The position numbers and the translations under genes are program-made. A model generated the notes under the pieces. The model saw only the letters and a list, made by a program, of their open reading frames with translations. It searched no databases and was not told the DNA's origin. DNA of 64,000 bases from Paraspadella gotoi (Eukaryota; Chaetognatha): NCBI GenBank assembly GCA_051294375.1, contig CM119267.1, forward strand, positions 23,646,257 to 23,710,256, given 5' to 3'. Shown in pieces: positions 45,473-60,141 of the stretch (position 1 is its first letter; each line of letters opens with the position of its first letter).

Positions 45473-45777
45473 NNNNNNNNNNNNNNNNNNNNNNNNNAAA
45501 AAAATAAGAAATAAAGAAATAAGTAGGAAAAAAAATAGGTGACAAAACCAGTTTATATCATACATTGTAAATAATAGTTTTTAATATTGAAATAGCTTAG
45601 TATCCCAAAAAAATTAAATAAAAATTCTAAGGTTAGCGGCGCATACATAACTTATATATCGAAAATCGGTTAAAATTAATGTTCAGTTAATATTTTACAA
45701 AAAAACCATAAGGACACAAATAATGTATAATATAATATATAATATTCGATGTTAACCTTTCGATTAGTTGTGTTGTA

Positions 45778-45946
45778 AATTAGCAAAGAGAATTCGTTTT
45801 TATTTCTACAACGATTTTATTTTTAATAGGAACAGACATGTTTCGACTCTAATACGAGTCTTCATCATCGCTGATTAGAGTCGAAACATGTCAGCTCCTG
45901 TTAAAAATAAAATCGTTGTAGAAATAAAAACAAATTCTCTTTGCTA
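45778..45946. mobile_element. foldback hairpin element, right palindrome arm
   Basis: Reverse complement of 44699-44866, with the same loop in reverse orientation. Confidence 0.7.
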
Positions 45947-46089
45947 AATATATAATTTATATAATTTTCCAATTTTCATAAGGTAAGGGTTTGCACCAAG
46001 CAGCTATCCCCTTTTCCCCGGGCGAAGCTTGGCTCGATCCTAATCCCGCTTTCCCCCATTTTATCGTAACTTTGGTCATAACGGGAATT

Positions 46090-46091
<2 letters not shown>

Positions 46092-46174
<83 letters not shown>
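46092..46174. repeat. (GTC)27 microsatellite
   Basis: Perfect GTC run within the right palindrome arm, followed by unique GC-rich sequence and a GA run at 46378-46452. Confidence 0.98.
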
Positions 46175-46175
<1 letters not shown>

Positions 46176-46374
46176 TCGACGAAACATTTTTATCGGTTTT
46201 TATCGGCCAGCCGAGAATTTTTATGGCGGCGTCGGTGGGCGTGTGGCAGTGCCGGGGGTGGCGTGTAGCGTTAGTGGCAGATGGTGGATGGTGGCGGGGG
46301 CGACAGCGGCGGCGGCGGGGGCGGCGCAGACATAAGGCCGGAGGTCGCCGGGTGTTTTTTCCCCGAAGATCGTT

Positions 46375-46455
<81 letters not shown>

Positions 46456-46899
46456 CGAAAAAAAAATGATGTCGTAAAAACGAATTCTTTCCCGACTAAG
46501 TACAGGGGGGGTGACTATTTTGAAAATTGAAAGATGTGGCCAAATTTTGAAATGATAGAATAGCGTGGCGTGGCGCCCCTGCCCCCCCCCCAAAAAAAAT
46601 TTATGTTTAAATGACATTTAAAATGTTAAGTAAATGCAGAATAGATATATAAAATAGATGTAGATGACAATAGTATTTTTGGCTGCGTATGGGTGTGAAT
46701 ACTGGATCAAACTGGGCGGGTAATGTGAAATAATTATTTTTTTCATCCGTGAGATTCTGTTAGTTGTCGTCAGCGTCCTAGTCGTCGTCGTCGTCGTCTT
46801 CGTCGTCGTTTTCGTCGTCGTCGCTGTCATCATTCAACAGATTTGTCTCCCTAGCGTCTCATTTCTCTCGACGATGGTTTTAATTCCAATCTCGGTCGT

Positions 46900-48211
<1,312 letters not shown>

Positions 48212-48811
48212 TTCTTTTTTCGGATCGTGGGGCTCAAATTGACCAGAATTGGAGAACCTCTCCTCGGATGAAATGGGTAAGGGGAAAAGGATAAAAAGGA
48301 AGAAGTTGGGTAAGGAAAAAGAAAACTCTTTTTTAGTCGAAAACGTGCAAGGAGATAGAGACAGAGAGAGACAGAGAGAGACAGAGAGGGAGAGAGAATG
48401 AGCGAATGAGAGAAGAAGAGACTAAAAGGAGAAGAAAAAAGTGATGAAACATCTGAAATGAACAAAGAAAATGTTTGTTGCCTTCTTTTTTTTCAAGTTC
48501 CATAACCAAGTAATCAAACCGTCACCAAGCTTTCAAGTTAGTCCGTCTCTCATGTATGTGGCACTTGACATTATTACTATCACCTCTCAGAATCTCATTT
48601 TCAGTTTTCAAATTGTAAAATCTCTTACATCTTTTCGGCTGAAGCAAGTGTACGGACCCTTTCCATCGGGTGATGCATGGTGATCAATGGTCACAGACTC
48701 ACAGTGGAACAACGGGTTGTGAAAGGCGGTGATTAAAATCACCAACGGTGAATGAATTCGTTGTCAACATCTCACGACGTGAAGAGAAAGAAGAATTAAG
48801 GCCAAACAAAG

Positions 48812-48943
<132 letters not shown>

Positions 48944-49019
48944 AATATACACACTCCCCGAGGCTAAAAAAACATTATCCCACAGAAAAAAAAACTTTCT
49001 TCACGTGACGAATCCCACT

Positions 49020-49445
49020 AAGACGAGGAGACATAAAACAACAACGACGACGACGACAACAACGACAACGACACCTCGTAACGGAGACGCTCATCAAAAA
49101 ACCATGAGTACGACGACTACGACGAAGCCCCGACCACCTCGACGATAATAACAACAACAACGACGACGACGTCAACCGCGTTGATGACGATGATGACAAC
49201 AACGACAGAGGTCCTTCAAGTGTCATCGAAAATGATAAAATGGCGGCAGGGATGACTTTTAAAAAAAGTCAATGACAAAAATAAAGACATAAAAACCAAA
49301 ATAAAAGCCAAACTCGTATATTGATAACAATAATGATGAAAACAATGATAGTGACAGCATGTATCTACGATACAATCACAACAACAGCGACAAAGACGAC
49401 AACAACAACAACGACAACGACGACAACAACAACAACAGCTGAACG
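49020..49445. repeat. ACA/ACG trinucleotide-rich region
   Basis: Repeated ACAACGACGACG clusters at 49035-49080, 49145-49170 and 49380-49440. No supported gene. Confidence 0.75.
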
Positions 49446-49449
49446 TCGA

Positions 49450-50846
49450 TTCCCACTTCAAATACGTCGTTTTATCGAAATGAGACGCAATAAAAAAAAC
49501 CTGTTTTCTTGTTTTTCTTGTTGTTTTTTTTTGGTGTTTTGTAATTTTTTGGGCGATATTTTTTTATAGAAAATAACTTTGTCATTTCTTTCATTTTGCA
49601 TATATATTTATACTACACAAGACAATATGATAGCTCTCACGTTTATACTAATATAATATAATAAATAGACTATTTTCGTAATTTTATGCCATTCGTCTTT
49701 GGTGAAATCAACATTTTAATTAATAGAATCTATAGTGAATGGAAATGTATTTAATTTCTTATTCATAACATATATGTTTAACGTTAGTTCTTTCACGTTT
49801 CAAACATAATATATGCTTCGATTTTTGTTTCTCTTTCCCTTAAACTCCCAACAGAGTCAAACTTTTGAAATGACTCTCCGAGATTTCAAGACAAAAGGCG
49901 AAGACGATTAAAAATAGAAACTTGTTTTCTATTTAAGAAAAACCTCATGTATTTCTCAATAACTTATTTTCGATAAACTTGTATAAAGCTTTTAGACTCT
50001 TATTAAAAAAGAAGTTAAGGGGATAATTAAGAAAAAAGAGGGGAAAAAAAGAAAAGAAAAAAAGAATTTCCTAATTCATGTCAGGCTTTTTGTCTCCTCC
50101 CAAATTCACAACCAGGAACTCACAAATGAGCTTCGACGCCTTCTATTTTTCTTCTCTTTTATCTTTTCTTTTCTTTTCTTTTTTTTATTTTTGTCTTTTC
50201 TTTTCCAATTTTAAATTCCATCTCTTTCCCTCGAATCTTCGCACTTTAAAACTTTTCTGCGATATTTTCTGGCAACAATGAAAGAAAGAAAAAAGAAAGA
50301 AAGAATAAAAAATAAATAAAAAACAAATTTTCTTTCTTCTCTTCGCGTCTTTTGTTTTTCATTTCTCCCACCTCCTCCTCCTTTTCTTCTTCCTCCTCCT
50401 CTTCCTCCTCCTCCTCCCGCCGTCTCGCGGCGCCACGGTCTTCCCTCGCTCATCGCTTCGCCATTTTTCATGGTGGAAGAAAACTGGCGAAGAAAAAGGA
50501 AAAAAGGGAAAAAAAGGGAAAAAAAGGGAAAAGTCTTAATCATGTGACACTTTTTTTTGTCAAAAAGGATTAAATCCTTTATCGCCATCTCAAGCAGACG
50601 TTCTCGCTTTTTTGACGTTTTTGCTCTTTTTTTTCTCTCTAGATTAATATTAAACATAAATAATTAAAAACAAAACAACGAAGTTCTTTGTTCAACAATT
50701 ACTGGAATAAAGAAAAAACCATAAAGACGAACGCTTTTTCATCAGAGATTTCTTATTTAATTTTTCATATTCATTAATTAAAATTATTTTCGAACGATTA
50801 TATTTTTTGCACAACAATTTACTTTACAACTGTTCTTATTTACTAA

Positions 50847-50880
<34 letters not shown>

Positions 50881-51175
50881 ATATAGTAGAATAAAAACAT
50901 TTTTTCCAATCATGAATAAAAATAATAAATAACTTCAGTTCTCTTTCTCTCTCGATTTTTTCAAAATCCTTCCCTCACCCACGGCCGAAACTTTGGATAT
51001 TTTCCTTCAATAAAGACAAACATTTTCTTTATTTTGTTTTAACATTTTTTTTTAAATGAAACGAATTATGAGGAATTTTTTTTACTCAAGAAAATTCAAG
51101 AGTTTCCTTTCAGTCTTGTTGATCTTAATAAAGAAATAAAGAAGAGACGCTTTGGGATTTTATGAAAGACGGATT
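49450..51175. other. AT-rich and purine-rich DNA, no gene seen
   Basis: Includes a TCC-rich patch (50366-50420) and a short TC run (50848-50874). No splice-supported exon. Confidence 0.5.
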
Positions 51176-51177
51176 TA

Positions 51178-51209
<32 letters not shown>

Positions 51210-51292
51210 TTCCCTTGTCCCTTGTCCCGCGCTCACAGCTTTCGTCCCACACATTCTCTTCTTGGTCGTCATCGACCCACACGAAGATAAGA

Positions 51293-51335
<43 letters not shown>

Positions 51336-51345
51336 TATCGTCGTC
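51178..51345. repeat. two (GTC)n tracts
   Basis: GTC runs at 51179-51209 and 51294-51334 around 85 bases of unique sequence. The minus strand is open across both (poly-Asp, unique, poly-Arg) but with no other coding sign. Confidence 0.93.
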
Positions 51346-51472
51346 GTCGTCATCACAGTTTTTATCTTCAAAAATCAACAGTAAAGAGTTGATATAACAG
51401 AATCTTTTTGTGTTCGGCGACCGGACCCTCACAAGTCGAAAAGACTCGTGCAAAACTTATCTATTAATGGAG

Positions 51473-51699
51473 TTGTACCGGCTTTTGCAAAGTTCACCCA
51501 GCGTATAGATATCGTACCTTTCAGTTGTGACCCGCTGGCTCAATGAATAAGTCCCATCAGCTCATGACCCTTGGGTACCGTGATGCGTGATGAAAGTCGC
51601 AAACCGCTTTGAGGGGGAGCGTCAAAAATTCCCTGGCCTGATTCTAAGCCTGGGCTGATACTTATAGCGGTCTTCAGCCTTCAGCGCCTTATCAACAAA
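51473..51699 (+). mobile_element. SINE-like repeat, family 1, near full length
   Basis: GTTCACCCAGCG head, GTGACCCGCTGGCTCAATGA, CATCAGCTCATGACC, GTCGCAAACCGCTTTG, CCTGGCCTGATTC and the end CAGCGCCTTATCAAC. It is the longest copy in the window and a good reference for the family. Confidence 0.7.
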
Positions 51700-51742
51700 G
51701 TAACTGCCAACATTATTGCCATAATCAAGATAATAAACACCT

Positions 51743-51745
51743 TCA

Positions 51746-51794
<49 letters not shown>
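51743..51794. repeat. (GTC)n microsatellite
   Basis: About 17 GTC units. Confidence 0.97.
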
Positions 51795-51976
51795 TCCGCC
51801 CCCACTTCAGCTTCTGACCATCGAAGTCGCACGAATTTCACCCGCGGGGTCACGTGACGATCCTGAGGCGCGTGAGGAGAAAGGCATCACGTGATGGGAG
51901 AAAAGAGGAGAAGTCACGAGATCACAACCGATACTAGATGGTTCCATGAAAAAAAGAAAGGGAGAGAAAGATAATG

Positions 51977-52100
51977 GAGGCCTTAAAGTTAAACCACTAT
52001 AGTCTGTTCAAAGTTAGGGGCGAGATGGCCTATTTTTAGATTCGTTGTCCAAAGTCAGGGGTAAAATAGATTATTGATTGAATAAATGGATAAACTTTAT
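51977..52100 (+). mobile_element. dispersed repeat, family 2 (diverged)
   Basis: GGAGGCCTTAAAG, CTGTTCAAAGTTAGGGGCGA, a second CCAAAGTCAGGGG and then GAATAAATGGATAA. It faces the copy at 52101 in opposite orientation. Confidence 0.6.
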
Positions 52101-52345
52101 ATGAAATTGGTACAACCAATATAAAAATTATCATTTATTTAAGAAATAAGCTAATCTTGCCCTGACTTTGGACAGGCTTGGTGTTTAAGGCCTCCATCAC
52201 TCTTACAAGATAATGACATAGCAGGTCCCTGCAAGCTTTCAATCAAGACTCTCTCACAATCTCGTTTATTCACTCCCATAGTACCTGGCTTTCCCTATCA
52301 ATGAAGTGGAAAATATTTCAAAGAATGTTTCATTGTATGAAAAGA
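52101..52345 (-). mobile_element. dispersed repeat, family 2
   Basis: Minus-strand copy, nearly identical to 12780-13027, from ATGAAATTGGTACAACCAAT through CTTGCCCTGACTTTGGACAG and GGCCTCCATCACTC to AAAGAATGTTTCATTGTATG. Confidence 0.75.
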
Positions 52346-52419
52346 CCACTCCCTTAAGTATTAGATCGGGGAATACTTATTGTACTCCGCACTAGCATCA
52401 AAATACAAGGAGCTGAATT

Positions 52420-52606
52420 TATGAAATTGGTACAACCAATATAAAAATTATCCATTCATTTAATAAATAAGCTATCTTGCCCTGACTTTGGACAGGCTTT
52501 GGGTGGTTTAACGGCCTCCATCACTCTTACAAGATAATGACATAGCAGGTCCCTGCAAGCTTTCAATCAAAGACTCTCCCTCACAATCTCGTTTATTCAC
52601 TCCCAT
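52420..52606 (-). mobile_element. dispersed repeat, family 2 (5'-truncated)
   Basis: A second minus-strand copy about 75 bases after the previous one, ending at TTTATTCACTCCCATA. Confidence 0.75.
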
Positions 52607-53480
52607 ATGTTATACTAATTTTTTAATATCATACAAAGAGTTAATGACAATTCAAGAATAAATATATCGATTCTCATTGACCCCGAATTCGACTGTTCTC
52701 CAAATCACCTGGTCATAAAATCGAGCATATGCTTCTAAACCAAGTGATGCTTCAAGTCAGCTGATTCTCTTATCACGCGATCCTTCAAGTCAGCTGATCC
52801 TCTTATCACGTGATCCTTCAAATCAGCTGATCCTCTTATCGTGTCTTTTTCCTAATCACGTGACCGATCTAACGAGGTCTACGAAGAAAAACAGTTTTTT
52901 CCCAGTTTTATCTTTTGTGGTTTTTAAGACTTAAAAAGTATAACGTCGCCAAAACGATGTCATCAGTTATAAAGAGTAATAGCGTCGCCCAAACGATGTC
53001 ATCAGTTGTTACTATCATCAGCACAATTACTGTTGTTTACAATCACTGTGGCCGTTTCAGTTGCTTGGCTTCTTTGTTTCACAAATAAAACTTACTCTAC
53101 AGAGCACACTTCTTTTTTATTTTCTCTCATTTTTTTTAAAGTACATTGTTTTCTATCTACTTTTTTTTCCATTTTCTTTGGCCATTTAGTATTACTTCTT
53201 TTCTACGAACTCCTCCATGTATTTTAATTTTATTTTCTCTTTACCGACGTTGTCATATTCGCACCGAATTATTTCCCGTCAGTGTTTAATCTCATTTATG
53301 AGCAGTAAACACTTTTTTCCCCATCTTTCTTAATATATTCTTTTTTTTCACCAATTCCATGTTTATCCTACGCAGTTCAAATTAGAAAATCAGCAAAGGT
53401 TGTTTTTTTTTATCCACGGAGTTTCCAAAGTTTTAAAGCCTACTCCAGCGTTCAGCTCTTATAAATTAAAAAACCTTCTT
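52607..53480. other. short direct repeats and AT-rich DNA, no gene
   Basis: CTTCAAGTCAGCTGATCCTC and TTATCACGTGATCC units (52748-52860, about four units) and a doubled GCGTCGCC(A/C)AAACGATGTCA (52943 and 52983). No exon found. Confidence 0.55.
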
Positions 53481-53589
53481 CCCGCTCCTACGGAATGGAA
53501 AAGGTGCACGGCTCCTGCAAACTCGAGTCCGCCCGGGACTCATTCGTCCTCGTTCTGAGGTCATCACCCGTCCGTCTATCCTCTTTCAC

Positions 53590-54181
53590 CTTCTCGCTTC
53601 CTCTATTACTCTTTCTTTCTTTCTTTCTTCTTTCTTTCCTTCTTTTTTCTTTCTTTCTTTTTCTTTCTTTTTCTTCTTTTGTATTTTCCGTTTCTTTCCA
53701 ATTTCTTTCTCACTTTTTCTTTTCTCTCTTTGGGTTTTCTAACTTCATCTCATTTTCTTTTTTTTCTTTTTTTCCCTTTACTTTCACTTCTTGCTTTCTT
53801 TATTACCATTTTTTTTCCTTTTTTTTTTCTTCTTTTTTTGTATTCTATTACCATTTTTCTGATTTTATTTTTTTTCATTTTTTTCTTTTCTTTTTTTTTG
53901 TTTTCTTTATTACCATTTTTTCTTTCCTTCTTCTTTTACCTTTTACCTTTTCATCCCTCTTTCCTCCTTTCCTCCCCTCCCTTTTCCCTCCTCCTCCTCC
54001 TTCCTCCCCCTCCTCCTCGTCCATTCTCGTCCAGAGGTCGTCCCCGCGGGGCGACGACCGCGAGAGTCGATGGGACCGAAACGAGACCCGGATGTCGTAA
54101 GAGAAAAGAGAAATCTCCATCTCTATCCCCCGGATGTAATAGAAAGTCGTTTAAAAGACAAGTAGTTTCCTCTCTCTCTCA

Positions 54182-54214
<33 letters not shown>

Positions 54215-54392
54215 GTCTCTTCTCTCTCTCTCTCTTCTCTCTCCTCTTGACCAGCGCGCCCTGATGTCACGGAACCCGAAAGACGTGAAACACGTTATTT
54301 CCTCTCTCTCTTTCTTCTCCCTTCTCTCACTCTCTCCTCTCCTTCTCTCTCTCCCGTCGTTCTCTCATCTCTCTCCCTCGTCGATCTCTCTC

Positions 54393-54423
<31 letters not shown>

Positions 54424-54440
54424 GTTCTCTTTTCTCTTCT
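53590..54440. repeat. polypyrimidine region (TTTC, TCC, TC)
   Basis: TTTC-type sequence to 53930, TCC-rich to 54025, then TC runs at 54165-54245 and 54300-54430, with two short unique breaks (54026-54160 and 54246-54298). Confidence 0.9.
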
Positions 54441-54499
54441 CTTACTGCATCCTTCTTAATTTTACCTCATTCAAACAAGTTGAAAGGCTTAAAATAGGA

Positions 54500-55436
54500 A
54501 GTAAAGTCGCCACATTAGGGAATAAAGGAATTTCATTTTTTTTAACCTCATTTCAATTTTTTCACTTTGAATTTCCATATAATTGGTTTTACTTTTTTGT
54601 GAAAGAGAAAAAAAAAGAAAGAGTGAATTTGACGTAATGTAATAATTTTTTTGAAGAAAAGCAAAAGGCGACCAAAGAGAGAATTAAGATAATAAAGTTT
54701 CTACTCTCGGAAAATGCAAGATGTTTTCTTATTACTTTACGCTATAATTGTATGTAACTTAATTCTGCTCGTATTTAATTTTAAGGTCGATGTAACTCTA
54801 AAAAATGTAAAATTATAAAAATAAAAAGTTATGTTTAAATGTAGTTTTTTTNNNNNNNNNNNNNNNNNNNNNNNNNNNNNNNNNNNNNNNNNNNNNNNNN
54901 NNNNNNNNNNNNNNNNNNNNNNNNNNNNNNNNNNNNNNNNNNNNNNNNNNNNNNNNNNNNNNNNNNNNNNNNNNNNNNNNNNNNNNNNNNNNNNNNNNNN
55001 NNNNNNNNNNNNNNNNNNNNNNNNNNNNNNNNNNNNNNNNNNNNNTCTCTCTCACTCGCATAGAGTGAAATCAATATTCAATAATTTTTCCGTTTATTCG
55101 ATTAAAAATATGAAAGGCGATATTCTTTCTGTCCATCTCTGTCTCTATCCGCTTTCCTCTCTATCTCTATCTCTTTCCTTTCTCGCTTTCTTTTCTTTTA
55201 ACTTCTTCTTCACTTTTGCTCCTTTGTTTTAGTCTTGTGTTGTTGTTGTTGTTGTCGTTCGAATATTGGATAAACAAATAAATCTCTTTTCATTTGTTTA
55301 GTTTGAAAACCTTGTTGACTTAACTCGATATCTCGTTGAGCCAATTTTTAAAACTGTCACCGTCCATTTAAAATAATATAGAATTTCAAAATATAAATAA
55401 TGCGGCAAAGTAAAATATTGTAACCTGTAAGAGGCA
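54500..55436. other. unique AT-rich DNA with a 194-N run
   Basis: N at 54852-55045. CT-rich flank at 55046-55200. No gene seen. Confidence 0.5.
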
Positions 55437-55560
55437 TTTTAGGCCTTAACCCACCATAGGTTGTCCACTGGACAATGTCCAGTGTGAAAAGTCTGGAGCA
55501 AGATAGCTTATTTATTTAATGAACGATTTATTTTATAACGAAAGTACTAATTTCATACTT
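55437..55560 (+). mobile_element. dispersed repeat, family 2 (diverged)
   Basis: TTTTAGGCCTTAACCCACCA, then GGAGCAAGATAGCTTATTTA TTTAATGAA and a weak match to the tail. Confidence 0.55.
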
Positions 55561-56009
55561 ATCTTCGAAATACCAAATTATTCCAAAGTGATTTTAACAG
55601 CTATGATTTTAAAGTTATAACCTAGAATTCTTTATTTGTTTTTTTTATTGAAATTAATAGTTCCGCTATTATGTTTTTTTATTAAGAACAAAAACAAAGA
55701 AAGGAAACAACAACAACAACAAGAACACTATGGCGCCGACGTTCGCCTAATTACGTTTACAGGGAAAAATTAAACCGGGAATGAAAATGCGACNNNNNNN
55801 NNNNNNNNNNNNNNNNNNNNNNNNNNNNNNNNNNNNNNNNNNNNNNNNNNNNNNNNNNNNNNNNNNNNNNNNNNNNNNNNNNNNNNNNNNNNNNNNNNNN
55901 NNNNNNNNNNNNNNNNNNNNNNNNNNNNNNNNNNNNNNNNNNNNNNNNNNNNNNNNNNNNNNNNNNNNNNNNNNNNNNNNNNNNNNNNNNNNNNNNNNNN
56001 NNNNNNNNN

Positions 56010-56290
56010 ACGGACTTGAAATGGACTTCCTCAGGGCTTGATTGGAACCACATCCGGGTTTGTTGGGCCTCATACGGGTTTCATATTGACCTGATTATGG
56101 TTTCATAAGGACCACATCTGTATTTGATCTGGATTCTTACGAGTTTTATTTGCTGTTTGTCTCTGGGGTTTGAAATATTGACTATTTTGATAGCAGTTTT
56201 AATAAATATGTATAGCTATATTAACCATGTCCAAGCTTTACACGGACTTGAATTTGACTTGACGAGGGCTTCATCCGGGTTTGGTTCTAG
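56010..56290. repeat. minisatellite CATCCGGGTTTG, partly N
   Basis: Units built on (A/G)CGGACTTGAA(A/T)(T/G)G and CATCCGGGTTTG continue out of the N run 55794-56009, with a break at 56150-56230. Confidence 0.6.
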
Positions 56291-56519
56291 CAACGAAGGG
56301 ATTAAATTGCTCCCCGCTATTTTCCAGAGACAAGAAAGGAATTTCTGTCTCGCACGACACCTGGACGAAAGAGTAGGGGAGAAGGAGATGCCGGTAGTGA
56401 TTGTCCACAGGATTTGTGGGTGAGTCATTGTGGGGACTCCCCACTGGGGAAGGTCAAAGTGATGAACTGGGTGATTCATTAAAAAAGTCAGGTACATATG
56501 AAGAATGAAGAGGTGACCT

Positions 56520-57774
56520 TAAATCTTTTTGAAGAATCTTTAATTATAATACTTCTTCCGAATTAAAAAATAAAAATATTTCTAGTATTGATAAAATTAA
56601 GTGGCCAAATTGGCGATTTATTGCGCCTTTTCAAATATAAATTTTGTTCATAACTTTGTAATATATAATACAAATATCAGCTGAATGAGCCTGTACAAGT
56701 ATAAACAAATTTATAAAGATTTTCTTTTTCCATTTCTGTTGCAGCTTACGACGAGAAAAATATCGAGCAATTTCCTTAATTGTACTAAATGCAAATGACT
56801 GAGTCGAAAACAAAAAGAAAAAAAANNNNNNNNNNNNNNNNNNNNNNNNNNNNNNNNNNNNNNNNNNNNNNNNNNNNNNNNNNNNNNNNNNNNNNNNNNN
56901 NNNNNNNNNNNNNNNNNNNNNNNNNNNNNNNNNNNNNNNNNNNNNNNNNNNNNNNNNNNNNNNNNNNNNNNNNNNNNNNNNNNNNNNNNNNNNNNNNNNN
57001 NNNNNNNNNNNNNNNNNNNNNNNNNNNNNNNNNNNNNNNAATTGTCGGTAAAAGAGAAAGCCGAAATGGGCTACAGGGGAAGGACTTGGGTAAGTCTTGC
57101 GGCAAATGAGGCGAAGGTGGGGGGNNNNNNNNNNNNNNNNNNNNNNNNNNNNNNNNNNNNNNNNNNNNNNNNNNNNNNNNNNNNNNNNNNNNNNNNNNNN
57201 NNNNNNNNNNNNNNNNNNNNNNNNNNNNNNNNNNNNNNNNNNNNNNNNNNNNNNNNNNNNNNNNNNNNNNNNNNNNNNNNNNNNNNNNNNNNNNNNNNNN
57301 NNNNNNNNNNNNNNNNNNNNNNNNNNNNNNNNNNNNNNNNNNNNNNNNNNNNGAGGAGGAGGAGGAGGAGGAGGTAAGAGGGTGAGGGGAGGACAAAGAT
57401 AAGGAAGAGATGAGGGAAGAGAGCGAGAGAGGTAGGAAGGATAATTGGATTGAAAGAGGGAGAGGGGGAGAGAGGAAGCAAAATGAAAGGTTAACTCGAT
57501 GCACCGCGGTCACTGGTGAGTCGATGAGTTAACTGAACGAGTTTGTGGAGGAAGAGACGAAAAATTGAATAAAAAAAAAAAAAGAATTGGGTGAGAAAAT
57601 GAGATTGAAAGAAAAATGAAAAATGATGTGGGTAAAAATGTGGAAAGTTAAGCAGTGGTCAGTGAGAACTTGTGGTTGTAGCGTAGCGAGAAGTTAAATG
57701 GGTAAAAGTTGAACCGTTGTAAAATTTAGCTCAAGTAGTTGTGGTATATCCTCTCTTTCTTTGTTTTTGAGGCA
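56520..57774. other. AT-rich then purine-rich DNA with two N runs
   Basis: N at 56826-57039 and 57125-57352, a GGA run to about 57373 and GA-rich sequence to 57480. No supported gene. Confidence 0.5.
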
Positions 57775-57847
57775 ATTACAAAGAAACAGTGTTTTTATTT
57801 ATTACAAATCATCGTTGTAATAAATAAAAACTCTGTTTCTTTGTAAT
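57775..57847. mobile_element. 73-bp foldback hairpin
   Basis: ATTACAAAGAAACAG(T)G(T)TTTTATTTATTACAA and its inverted partner are separated by about 7 bases. It has the same design as the hairpins at 44.7 and 45.8 kb but a different sequence. Confidence 0.55.
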
Positions 57848-58136
57848 AGCTTTAGTAGTTAAAAATTAAAGATAGTTGCTTTGATATTTGGGTGATGTGA
57901 AAAGAATTGACATTATTCCCCTAGGATTATCACAAGGTCGAGTGAAAACGGTGAAAGTAATTTTTGAGACAATATCAGCCTATCACTTTTCGTAAAAATT
58001 ATTTGTGAAAACTATGAAGAAATAAAAAACAGAAGAAAAAGAAAAAATAAAGTAAAAATTAAAAAAAAAGATGAAGTAAAGTTAAAAAAAACAAAAACAA
58101 AACTCTCAAAGGAGTTGATTTAAAATAGGGGATTAT

Positions 58137-58137
<1 letters not shown>

Positions 58138-58172
<35 letters not shown>
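58138..58172. repeat. (TA)n microsatellite
   Basis: About 17 TA units. N runs follow at 58235-58428 and 58805-58988, with AT-rich unique DNA between and no gene. Confidence 0.95.
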
Positions 58173-58174
<2 letters not shown>

Positions 58175-59099
58175 AGTGATACTTTGGGACATATATGAGT
58201 TTGATTTTGATATGAAAATGGAGTCAAAGACAAANNNNNNNNNNNNNNNNNNNNNNNNNNNNNNNNNNNNNNNNNNNNNNNNNNNNNNNNNNNNNNNNNN
58301 NNNNNNNNNNNNNNNNNNNNNNNNNNNNNNNNNNNNNNNNNNNNNNNNNNNNNNNNNNNNNNNNNNNNNNNNNNNNNNNNNNNNNNNNNNNNNNNNNNNN
58401 NNNNNNNNNNNNNNNNNNNNNNNNNNNNAACATTACAGATTTAGGATAGAATGAGTTTAATCTAGGAGATTAATAGAGGGAGATTTAGTTAAGAGGACAC
58501 TTTAATTATTAGGACAGTCTGAGCATACAGGGTAGCTTTAGTTAAAACGAGGCTCTCTCAGTTAATAAAATCGACGCCGATGATTTTTTTTCCACAATTT
58601 TTGTTTTCCAATAGATTATTGGAATAAACGATGAGGAAAAAATCGCGCGGGAAAATTCAAAATTAGTTTATCCCGAAACAAAAAAAAATAAACAAAAGAG
58701 TAACGCGTTTTAATTAATAAAAAGTTTTTCTTTTTTTATAAATTTTCTTTTTTGATGAAAGGATGGACTGATTTTTTGAGCAGTTTTCTTTATCTCTTTT
58801 TTTTNNNNNNNNNNNNNNNNNNNNNNNNNNNNNNNNNNNNNNNNNNNNNNNNNNNNNNNNNNNNNNNNNNNNNNNNNNNNNNNNNNNNNNNNNNNNNNNN
58901 NNNNNNNNNNNNNNNNNNNNNNNNNNNNNNNNNNNNNNNNNNNNNNNNNNNNNNNNNNNNNNNNNNNNNNNNNNNNNNNNNNNNNNNNTATCTTTTTTTT
59001 TCCGCGAGAGAGAGAGAAAATTTTGTTACTCTGATGCAAATTTCTTGCCATTTTTGAGCCTCAACATGAGGAGGGGGGATTAAGCCTGACAAACTTGAC

Positions 59100-59650
59100 G
59101 AGATAAAGGAGGAGGAGGAAGGGGAGGAAGAGGAAGAGGAAGAGGAGATGGAAGCAGAGAAGGAAGGAGGAGGAAGAAGGGGTAGAGGAAGGAAAGGAGA
59201 AGGATTGGTTTGACCTCAGCAGCCGCAAGAGCCGCAGCAGTGGCAGGAGGCGCAGCAGCAGTAAATGCAGCTGCTGAATGCAACGCGGCAGTCGCGGCTG
59301 TAATAACCGCAGCCACCGCAAAGGCTGCAGCAGCGTGATCACTTCACAACGCCCTTACCCTTCACCCACGACCGACCCACGATTGCGGAGTGAATCTAAA
59401 AGGAAAAGACAGAGAGAGAGTGAGAAAGAAGGAATGAAAGAAAGGCAAAGAAAGAAATAAGAAAGAATCTGAGAATAAAGTAAAGAAAAAAAAGGAGTGA
59501 AGAAAAGGAAGGAAAAGTTATGATAAAGAAGAAAAAAAGAAAAGAAATGGAAACAAGAAAAGTGATGATGAAAAAAAAAGAAATGGAGGAAAGAAAAAAA
59601 AGAAAAGAAAAAGACAAGGAGGAAAGAAAAGAGAAAACCACCTTCAAGTT
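59100..59650. repeat. polypurine DNA around an Ala-coding GCA/GCC patch
   Basis: GGAGGAAGAG at 59100-59205 and AAAGAAAGAGAAA at 59395-59640. Between them, 59215-59334 is GC-rich with GCAGCA/GCCGCA units, giving an Ala-rich frame on the plus strand that ends at TGA (59334). Not called as a gene. Confidence 0.7.
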
Positions 59651-60059
59651 CAAAGTGTTGCGCCGCAGTCACTTTTTTATATATGTTATATAGTATATGA
59701 GTAAATACCATATTTGTACATTGTACGTACAAATATAAAGCACACATGTATTAATTATCTCATGACAAACAAGCTTTTTTACAAAGTTTTATTCAAAATA
59801 ATTTTATTTTACCCGAGTAAAGAACATTTGAAATAAAATTGCAACGGGTTAATAAACAGAGAGACGGACTGACCGACCAAAAAGTGACTTATAGAGTTAC
59901 TTACGCGAGTACTCGCGACGTAACTGGAAAAAAAGCAAAAAGAATGAGTCGTTTGGAATTTGGAAGGAAAAAAAGAATTAGTTTTTTCAGTTATGATCAG
60001 AAAATGTGGAAGAGAAAAGAAAAGAGAGAATAGACCGGAGTTAATCGCACAGGCCGCTT

Positions 60060-60105
60060 GGGGAAAGAGAGAGAGAGAGAAGAGAGATGAGAGAGACGAG
60101 GAGAC

Positions 60106-60141
<36 letters not shown>

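Noticed and set aside
51175-51453. Minus-strand frame with poly-Asp, a unique middle and poly-Arg
   Set aside because: It depends on two GTC tracts and is not bounded by convincing splice sites; the 28-residue unique part alone is not evidence.
53495-54497. Plus-strand frames over 200 codons, Phe/Leu/Ser-rich
   Set aside because: A polypyrimidine strand rarely encodes stops; the content is low complexity.
59061-59342. Ala- or Leu-rich frames on both strands
   Set aside because: Caused by a GCA/GCC-repeat patch between polypurine tracts; no start, splice or conservation evidence.
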